From: Enterococcus columbae DSM 7374 = ATCC 51263 | GTDB lineage: Bacteria > Bacillota > Bacilli > Lactobacillales > Enterococcaceae | Assembly (NCBI RefSeq): GCF_000406925.1 | Contig: NZ_KE136347.1 | Location: 97,735-161,734 of the forward strand | Length of the DNA stretch: 64,000 bases | Reading direction: 5' to 3' | In this document: piece after piece, positions 63,988 through 64,000 of the stretch | Layout of the letters: every line of letters begins with the position of its first letter | Position numbering within the stretch: the stretch's first letter is position 1 | Made by a program: the position numbers and the translations under genes | Notes under the pieces: model-generated | The model's database searches: none | What the model was told of the DNA's origin: nothing | Seen by the model: only the letters and a program-made list of their open reading frames with translations

Positions 63988-64000
63988 TCTGTCATTGGGG

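Overview
The window is AT-rich Firmicutes DNA and looks like a chromosome segment from Lactobacillales, most probably Enterococcaceae (Enterococcus or Vagococcus type). The evidence is the set of neighbourhoods: ireB-ruvX-DUF1292, rpoN-cggR-gap-pgk-tpi-eno, secG-est-rnr-smpB, an atpBEFHAGDC operon followed by a DUF1146 gene, murA, an EpuA-like gene and yidD, together with T-box and CodY-type control. Genus is inference; no 16S rRNA is present.

Bases 1-12240 are a restriction/defence island. At the left edge is the 3' part of an HsdM-like protein with a TRD-like tail whose catalytic NPPF motif reads EYPW, followed 2 bases later by an unrecognised 173-residue gene. Next comes a DUF262-DUF1524-DUF4357 (GmrSD-like) nuclease. 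Then follows a complete type I restriction-modification locus: hsdM, hsdS, a tyrosine recombinase, a truncated hsdS', an inverted half gene hsdS'', and hsdR. Four copies of a 17-bp sequence (two per orientation) bracket the two 3' half-cassettes of hsdS in the same codon phase. This is an invertible, phase-variable specificity system.

Bases 12450-36930 are mostly housekeeping genes: a YraQ-type permease with a His-rich partner, ireB-ruvX-DUF1292, a DedA protein, an EamA transporter, an ACT-domain protein, queH, the T-box-controlled metNIQ methionine importer, zapA-cvpA-mutS2-trxA-uvrC, a glyoxalase, a Nudix hydrolase, a HAD phosphatase, an HD-domain dNTPase-like protein with a LipL-like acyltransferase, rpoE (delta), a MetE-like protein with an upstream MET-box-like palindrome, tRNA-Arg(CCG) and rpoN. 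Two tandem ~130-bp structured repeats with compensatory base changes precede the Nudix gene.

Bases 37047-42910 hold the CggR-controlled glycolytic operon, with promoter and double operator visible. Bases 42910-44340 are a decayed, variable patch with small ORFs and a degenerate duplicate of one of them. Bases 44377-58016 carry secG-est-rnr-smpB, the ATP synthase operon, a DUF59 protein and murA-epuA-yidD. Bases 58119-63455 are a branched-chain amino acid ABC importer (livJHMGF) under a strong promoter with a perfect 15-bp CodY box beside it, ending in a CBS-ACT gene. A DUF2969 gene and tRNA-Tyr close the window.

Most of the window is ordinary core genome. The unusual parts are the invertible hsdS locus with its linked dead-methylase-like pair, the covarying repeats at 28942-29206, and the decayed patch after eno.
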